Source: Gymnopus androsaceus JB14 (Eukaryota > Basidiomycota > Agaricomycetes > Agaricales > Omphalotaceae). Taken from it: 64,000 bases of DNA. The translations under genes were made by a program, and so were the position numbers. This document shows positions 57,565-64,000 of this stretch, one piece after another. The first letter of the stretch is position 1. Each line of letters opens with the position of its first letter. The stretch covers positions 1 to 64,000 of the forward strand of contig ML769389.1 in the NCBI GenBank assembly GCA_009733575.1, written 5' to 3'. Under the pieces are notes generated by a model. That model had not been told where the DNA came from and ran no database searches. It saw nothing but the letters and a program-made list of their open reading frames with translations.

Positions 57565-60500
57565 CGAAGGACAATGGATGGAATACAATCTTGTTTGGCC
57601 ACTTTTGCAAGTAGGTGACTGGGGTTTTGAGATGAATTAACATTGATCAACCTATCTTATTCAGGGCACTTACTGATGCTGATATCATCTTAGGGAAATG
57701 AATGCTACTGGATTGATCAAACAAACTGTTTCAATCAAGTGACAACAAGGAGAAATTGAAAGGATTTTGAAGAGCATAGATGATGCAACACAAAATTTTC
57801 AGGTATGATTCTGTGGTTCTATGCTGTGTTCTGAGCTGGATCTGATATTCCATATCATTGTAGCTTGACATTACTTTGCTAAATATCAGGCTGACACAAG
57901 AAATAAAAGATAACACAGAAGTAAGCAGTTTTAAAATCAATTGTAGAGCAAAAAGTTGAATCTTTCTAGATTTCAAGATTGAAAAGTCTCAATACTGATC
58001 CATCTTTTGAAGCACACCATAGCCAGGATGGTTGTGATCGATGTGTTAAGGGAACAAGGGTGGATATTATTGAACAAATCCTCTCCTGGTGCAAAGATTT
58101 ATCTCCTGAGAGCCCTTCCATTTATTGGCTTAATGGAATGGCTGGCACAGGGAAATCAACCATTGCATTAACCATCTGTGATATGCTCACAAAGGGAAAT
58201 AAAGCCACAAGGCTTGGTGCTTCATTTTTTTGCTCCCGCCAAGTACAAAACAGAAGCAAACAAGCAAATGTCATTCCAGCTATTGCTTATCAGCTTGCTC
58301 TCAGTTTTCCACCTTTTGGAAGGGCTCTAATTGATGCTAAACTTGATGCTCAGCCAATTCCAGTCAAGGAACATAGTAAGAGAATGTTGATTGAACCCTG
58401 GAAAGCAGCTATAAGTGAACATGTTGCTCCAATCATTATTGTCATTGATGCATTGGATGAACTTGAGGGAATGCAAGGCTCACAATTATTCCAAAACCTC
58501 ATGGCTGTAATGGCAGAAGAGGCAGATTCTGTAAGGCTTAAATTCTTTATTACAAGCCGCCAGGATTCACAAATAGTTAAAATGGCTCAAGAGCTCCCAC
58601 CTATAGTCTGTCCTCGTCTACAGGATATTGAAGACATTCTAGTGGAAAGGGATATCATCTTGTACTTAAGAGATGCACTTCCTGAACTCAATGAAGATGA
58701 CTTCTCAAGGGTGGCTAGACAATCAGCAGGTCTTTTTATATTTGCTGCAACAGTGGTTTGTTTTATACTAGGTCCCTTCCAGCCTCCATCTGCATACAAG
58801 CAAAGGAGCCAGCTTGGATTGAGGATAATTCTATTGAACAACCCCGTTGGCGTCAGACAACCTCAAACAACCCTACTGATTTCCGTCACACCGGCTGTCC
58901 TCCGAACGCGTGTGTTCATCAAGACTTGGTAACATTTCTTCCATGTCAATATCCTCTGTCCAAAGCTCCAGTCTGCTCAACTCAATTCTCATTCCACTGT
59001 TGGATTCCTGAAGCAAGGATTTTTTAGGGTTCAACGCGTCCGGTGCGTGTGACTGACGTGTTGTATTTGAGTCGCGCACTGATGCACCGTGTCATTTTGC
59101 CACCGATACACAGGCACGCAACTTGCCTTCATATCCAAAATTCAATTGTGCTTGCAGTGATGCTCAGTGACGACACAAATAGTACAACGTACAAAGTAAA
59201 TAGGCCGTGGATATCCAGTATGTGTTTACTTGAAGGCACCACAGCATGATATAGCTGCAGCCGTAGTAAGAAAGGGGAAGTGCTTGTATAAGAGTAAACA
59301 CTTGTATTGTAAGTGACCTTAGTGTGACCCACTGGGACTCCGGTGTGACGTCCGGAGTCTTGAAGGTTGTTACTTGCAAACAACCCATCCAACAGGGTTG
59401 TTCAGAAGAATGATCCTTGGATTGATGCTTGGAACATGGCCAAAGCCTAGTCAAAAGCCTAAGGAGGGATTAGCTGTAGACAAGCTATATGAAGAGATCC
59501 TTATAGGCTATTTTGAACAAATAGCTCCAGAGGATTCCAAAGCCTATTTTAAAAATTTGCAAACAATTATGTGCACCAAAGTCCCCTTAATGGCAGCAGA
59601 TTTAGCCACACTCTGTAGCAGTCCAGGGACTCTGAAGGAAAGGGATATTTGCATAATGGTTTCTTCCCTCCATGCTGTATTGTATCTTTCTGAAGACCAT
59701 ATATTCACTTACCACAAGTCTTTTATTGACTTCATGTCCAATGTTTCATGCCTTCAAGGTAATCAAATGAGAGAAATTTTCGATGGTTACCCTCAGGATA
59801 TTTGTCATTTTGACCTCACAATGAAATGTTTTGATGTGATGCAAAATCTCCAATTTAATATTTGCAAGTTGCCATCATCATTCCAAAGTGACTCTGAGAT
59901 CAAAGATCTTTCACATCGTATCAGTACCAATATTCCAAAAGCTTTGCAATATGCTTGCCACTATTGGAGTGCACATTTGGCCAGTAGCACAAGAGAAAAG
60001 AGAGAGGATATTGCAAAGAAATTTTGGGCATGGATGGGTACAAAATCAATTTTTTGGATTGAGGCAATGAATTTGATGAGAATGGTTGGGAAATGTCATC
60101 CCATGCTTACGGAAATGCAGAAACATCTGGTAGGTGAAAATGTCATTGTTTTTGAGGGTAAAGTGAGTTTTGACATCATCCTGGACAGGAAGTGCTACCA
60201 GAGCAAAGGAAGCACATCATTGCACTGGCAAACATGACAAAGATATTCGGAAGTAATAGTGTTTCAGAATCCACCCCCCATCTTTATATTTCGGCACTGC
60301 CAGTATTGCAGAGCATTTTAGGGGAAGGATCAACTGGGAACACCTGGGTCCCAAATGTCCCGAGACTAACAGGACATATCAGTTTGAATCAACTTGTTGT
60401 AATTCCACATCAAGATGGAGCAGAGTCAGTTGCCTTCTCCCCTGATGGCACCCAGATTGTGTCTGGCTCATATGATCAGAGTGTCAGGATCTGGGATGCC

Positions 60501-63366
60501 TCAACAGGAAAGCAAATGCATAAATTGGAGGGGCACACTCATTCAGTAAACTCAGTTGCCTTCTCCCCTGATAGCACCCAGATTATGTCTGGCTCGTCTG
60601 ATCAGAGTGTCAGGATCTGGGATGCCTCAACAGGAAAAGAAATGCATAGATTGGAGGGGCACACTGGTTCAGTAAGGTCAGTTGCCTTTTCCCCTGATGG
60701 TACCCAGACTGTGTCTGGCTTAGATGATCAGAGTGTTAGGATCTGGGATGCCTCAACAGGAAAAAAAGTTCTTAAGTTGAAGGGGCACACTGGTTCAGTA
60801 AACTCAGTTGCCTTTTCCCCTGATCGCACCCAGATTGTGTCTGGCTCAGGTGATCAGAGTGTCAGGATCTGGGATGCCTCAACAGGAAAAGAAATGCATA
60901 AATTGAAGGGGCACACTGGTTCAGTAAGATCAGTTGCTTTTTCCCCTGATGGCACCCACATTGTGTCTGGCTCAGGTGATCAAAGTGTCAGGATCTGGGA
61001 TGCCTCAACAGGAAAAGAAATGCATAAATTGGAGGGGCATGATGATTTAGTAAACCCAGTTGCCTTTTCCCCTGATGGCACCCAGATTGTGTCTTGCTCA
61101 GATGATCAGAGTATCAGGATCTGGGATGCAACAACAGGAAAAGAAATGCATAAATTGGAGGGGCACACTCATTCAGTAATGTCAGTTGCCTTCTCACCTG
61201 ATGGCACTCAGATTGTGTCTTGCTCAGATGATCAGAGTGTCAGGATCTGGGATGCATCAACAAGAAAAGAAATGCATAAATTTGAGGGGCATGTTGATCT
61301 AGTAAACTCAGTTGCCTTCTCCCCTGATAGTACCCACATTGTGTCTGGGTCAGATGATCAGAGTGTCAGGATCTGGGATGCCTCAATAGGAAAAGAAATG
61401 CACAAATTGGAGGGACATACTCATTCAGTAATTTCAGTTGCTTTCTCCCCTGATGGCACCCAGATTGTGTCTGGCTCATATGATCAGAGTGTCAGGATCT
61501 GGGATGCCTCAACAGGAAAAGAAATTCATAAATTGGATGGGCACACTCATTCAGTAAACTCAGTTGCTTTCTCTCTTAATGGCACCCCAGGTTGTGTCTG
61601 GCTCATCTGATCAAAGTGTCAGGATCTGGGATGCCTCAACAGGAACGGAAATGCATAAATTGGAGGGACACACCCGTTCATTAAACTCAGTTGCCTTTTA
61701 CCCTGATGGCACCCAGATTGTGTCTGGCTCAGATGATCAGAGTGTCAGGATCTGGGATGCCTCAACAGGAAAAGAAATGCATAAATTGAAGGGGCACACT
61801 GGTTCAGTAAGGGCAGTTGCCTTTTCCCCTGATGGCACCCACATTGTGTCTGGCTCAGATGATCAAAGTGTCAGGATCTGGGATGCCTTAACAGGAAAAA
61901 AATTGCATAAATTGGAAGGGCACACTGGTTCAGTAAGGTCAGTTGCCTTCTCCCTTGATAGCACCCAGATTGTGTCTAGCTCATCTGATCAGAGTGTCAG
62001 GATCTGGGATGCCTCAACAGGAAAGGAAATGCATAGATTGGAGGGCCACACTCATTCAGTAAACTCAGTTGCCTTTTCTCCTGATAGCACCCACATTGTG
62101 TCTTGCTCAGATGATCAGAGTGTCAGGATCTGGGATGCCTCAATGGGAAAAAAGACTCCTAAATTGAAGGGGCACATTGGCTCAGTAAACTCAGTTGCCT
62201 TCTCCCCTGATGGTACCCAGATTGTGTCTTGCTCAGATGATCAAAGTGTCAGGATCTGGGATGCCTGCAGCCTCAACAGGAAAAGAAATTCATAAATTGG
62301 AGGGGCACCATGGTTCACTAAGGTCAGTTGCCTTCTCCCCTGATGGCACCCAGATTGTGTCTGGCTCATCTGATCAGAGTGTCAGGATCTGGGATGCCTC
62401 AACAGGAAAAGAAATTCATAAATTAGAGGGCCACACTCATTCAGTAAACTCAGTTGCATTTTCCCCTGATGGCACCCAGACTGTGTCTGGCTCAGATGAT
62501 CAGAGTGTCAAGATCTGGGATGCCTCAACAGGAAAAGAAGTGCATAAATTGGAGGGACACACTGGTTCAGTAAGGTCAGTTGTCTTCTCACCTGATGGCA
62601 CCCAGATTATGTCTGGCTCAGATGATCAAAGTGTCAGGATCTGGGATGCCTCAACAGGAAAAGAAATGCATAAATTGAAGGGGCACACTGGCTCAGTAAG
62701 GTCAGTTTCCTTCTCCCTTGATGGCACCCATATTGTGTCTGGCTCATCTGATCAAAGTGTCAGGATCTGGGATGCCTCAACAGGAAAAGAAATGTATAAA
62801 TTGGGTGGGCACACTTGTTCAGTAAACTCAGTTGCCTTTTCCTCAGATGGCACCCAGATTGTGTCTGGCTCATATGATCAGAGTGTCAAGATCTGGGATT
62901 CCTCAACAGGAACAGAAATGCATAAATTGGATGGGCATACTGATTTAGTAAACTCAGTTGCCTTCTCCCCTGATGGTACCCAGATTGTTTCTGGCTCATA
63001 TCATGAGAATATCAGAATCTGGGATCTCTCAACAGGAAAAGAAATGCATAAATTGGAGGGGCACACCAATAGGGTTAGCTCAGTAGCCCTCTCCCCTCAT
63101 GGCATTCAGATTGCATCTGGGTCAGCCAGAAAATGTGTCAGATCCAGCAGGCAGATGGTAAATCCATTGAGATCCAAAAATCATGGTATTTCAACAATGA
63201 TGGGTGGATCATGTTTTCAAACCAGTCAAAATCAATGTGGCTTCCTCCAGTCATGAGACCATACACCAATCAGCCACATTGTCGGGTGATTTCTTCCAAT
63301 GGCTGCATTGATATTGACTTCAGCAATACATTCCTAGGTACTGAGTGGGGTAAAATGTTATGCTGA
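57565..63366 (+). CDS. NACHT-WD40 STAND (NLR-like) protein, copy 2, 5' end missing, interrupted
   Basis: This is nearly identical to copy 1 from GGACAATGGATGGAATACAA on. The NACHT domain ([20 protein letters not shown]) is intact from 57979. The LTR-like insertion at 58835-59404 interrupts the frame. After it, [12 protein letters not shown] to MQKHL is followed by an intron (60130-60188) leading to [20 protein letters not shown] and then [15 protein letters not shown]. About 22 WD40 blades run from 60422 to about 63130, followed by [20 protein letters not shown]. The frame breaks at about 61587 (one extra C), at about 62264 (7-base insertion) and at about 63140. Three single-base differences from copy 1 near 57684-57752 also disturb the first exon. 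The C-terminal end has true substitutions relative to copy 1. Confidence 0.75.
58835..59404 (+). mobile_element. LTR-like insertion in NACHT copy 2 (570 bp)
   Basis: The sequence, length and position in the gene match 52220-52789, with only a couple of single-base indels. The insertion therefore predates the duplication of the locus. Confidence 0.6.
60422..63131 (+). repeat. WD40 coding repeat array, copy 2 (about 22 units of 126 bp)
   Basis: The word GTCAGGATCTGGGATGCC recurs every 126 bases. Blades 1-9 and 10-14 correspond to copy 1; blades 15-21 are absent there. Blade 9 here has the start of blade 9 and the end of blade 10 of copy 1 ([10 protein letters not shown]), as expected from an unequal crossover that removed one unit. 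Confidence 0.85.
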
Positions 63367-64000
63367 CCTTTAGTTTTCAAGTTATCTTTAGTCTGAAACT
63401 TATTTTCCAGAGACATTGAGTATTGCTTGCTTCATCATCATTGAGGTAATTTGTGTACATTACTACATATCAACCACTTATCTATTAGTGATTTCCACTC
63501 TTGCAGTGACTTGAAGTGTACAGTTGCCATTTCCAGTAACAGTATTCATAATAAGTGGATACAGCATGAAATAGTCTGTAGAGACATTCATCTTGGAATG
63601 CATATCCAAAAGGCAACACTTTACCAGTAGCTGTATGTAAGTCAGCACCTTCGTGCTCCAATTCAAGGAAGCAGAAATTGACAGATGACCTGACCTTGAC
63701 AATAAAGATGGTACATATTGAATCTATGTTAGTATGAAGAGGATGACAAAATTGAAAGCCTCCTTTACTGGCCAGTCTGGAAGGAGGAGGGATTTCGGGA
63801 ATGACCTCAGGTTTTTAAACTGTAAGTATGTTACACTTACGGTGACTCTATCAATCTTATTTATATGCCATTGTACAAATAAACCTGTCCTTTTCTTGTA
63901 ATATCATCTTTGTGTCCTTGTAATTCTAGTAAGTATGTACAGCGTTTGTTCCATGTATGTCAAATATAATATAATATTTCTTTCTCGCCTATTTATCTTT
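63367..64000. other. Region 3' of NACHT copy 2
   Basis: No gene is seen. The sequence differs from the 3' flank of copy 1 after about 30 bases. The last 87 bases repeat the RNR 3' flank. Confidence 0.55.
63914..64000 (+). repeat. RNR 3' flank, copy B
   Basis: It matches 47183-47272 (CCTTGTAATTCTA, GTAAGTATGTACAGCG, TCCATGTATGTCAAATATAA), with scattered substitutions. It runs to the end of the window, so its full extent is unknown. Confidence 0.85.

Noticed and set aside
56539..57650. Open frames of about 290-350 codons spanning the N run
   Set aside because: They consist almost wholly of unknown residues from the 821-base gap and carry no information.
60422..63131. Regular direct repeats that could suggest a CRISPR-like or satellite array
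   Set aside because: The 126-base period encodes 42-residue WD40 blades without interruption; there are no spacers.

Overview
The window looks like a fragment of an Agaricomycete (mushroom-forming basidiomycete) nuclear genome. Its genes are split by many short GT-AG introns, mostly 45-70 nt. It carries families typical of that class: NACHT-WD40 STAND proteins, a DUF6535 membrane protein, an F-box/LRR protein, a SesB-like lipase and a VAO/BBE-type FAD oxidase. Ordinary eukaryotic housekeeping genes lie between them: Abp1, the SNF1/AMPK beta subunit, ribonucleotide reductase large subunit and an FYR-domain nuclear protein. I cannot name the species. Several genes contain isolated one-base frame breaks in otherwise well conserved coding sequence, so either assembly indels or recent decay must be kept in mind throughout.

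Layout. 1-0.7 kb: 3' end of an NmrA-like reductase (+). 3.8-5.7 kb: a spliced 515-aa SesB-like serine lipase (+). 7.3-9.8 kb: Abp1, with an ADF-H domain, a polyproline region and two SH3 domains (-). 9.9-11.7 kb: a repeat nest with tRNA-derived units and two short inverted-repeat elements. 12.6-15.1 kb: secreted FAD-linked oxidase (+). 15.6-16.5 kb: broken partial copy of Abp1 (-). 16.9-18.4 kb or further: FYRN/FYRC protein (+). 20.3-22.7 kb: AMPK beta (Gal83-like) (+). 23.1-24.7 kb: tRNA-Asp-like sequences and a 665-bp foldback element. 24.9-26.9 kb: F-box protein (-). 28.2-29.6 kb: aldo-keto reductase (+). 29.9-32.2 kb: DUF6535 protein (-). 32.7-34.1 kb: NAD(P)-binding epimerase-like protein (+). 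34.4-36.5 kb: FAD aromatic hydroxylase (-). 36.8-39.2 kb: two SDR domains that read as one fused protein (+). 40.6-42.5 kb: secreted GH39-like hydrolase (+). 42.6-43.4 kb: unknown conserved protein (-). 43.9-47.1 kb: RNR large subunit behind a promoter rich in ACGCG (+). 50.1-56.0 and 57.6-63.4 kb: two nearly identical NACHT-WD40 loci separated by an 821-base run of N.

The most distinctive part is the right third. The two NACHT-WD40 copies share introns and a 570-bp LTR-like insertion. Their WD40 arrays differ in repeat number (about 15 versus about 22) and are built from nearly identical 126-bp units that vary at only a few codons. This is the architecture of rapidly diversifying fungal NLR receptors. 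At 3.8 kb, a SesB-like lipase (a known fungal NLR effector class) stands alone behind an N-terminal segment that resembles the leader of agaric STAND proteins. A second theme is a family of short elements whose ends read C(A/G)TCAG(G/C)AAAA and whose interiors are made of self-complementary words. One of them sits inside an intron of the NACHT gene.
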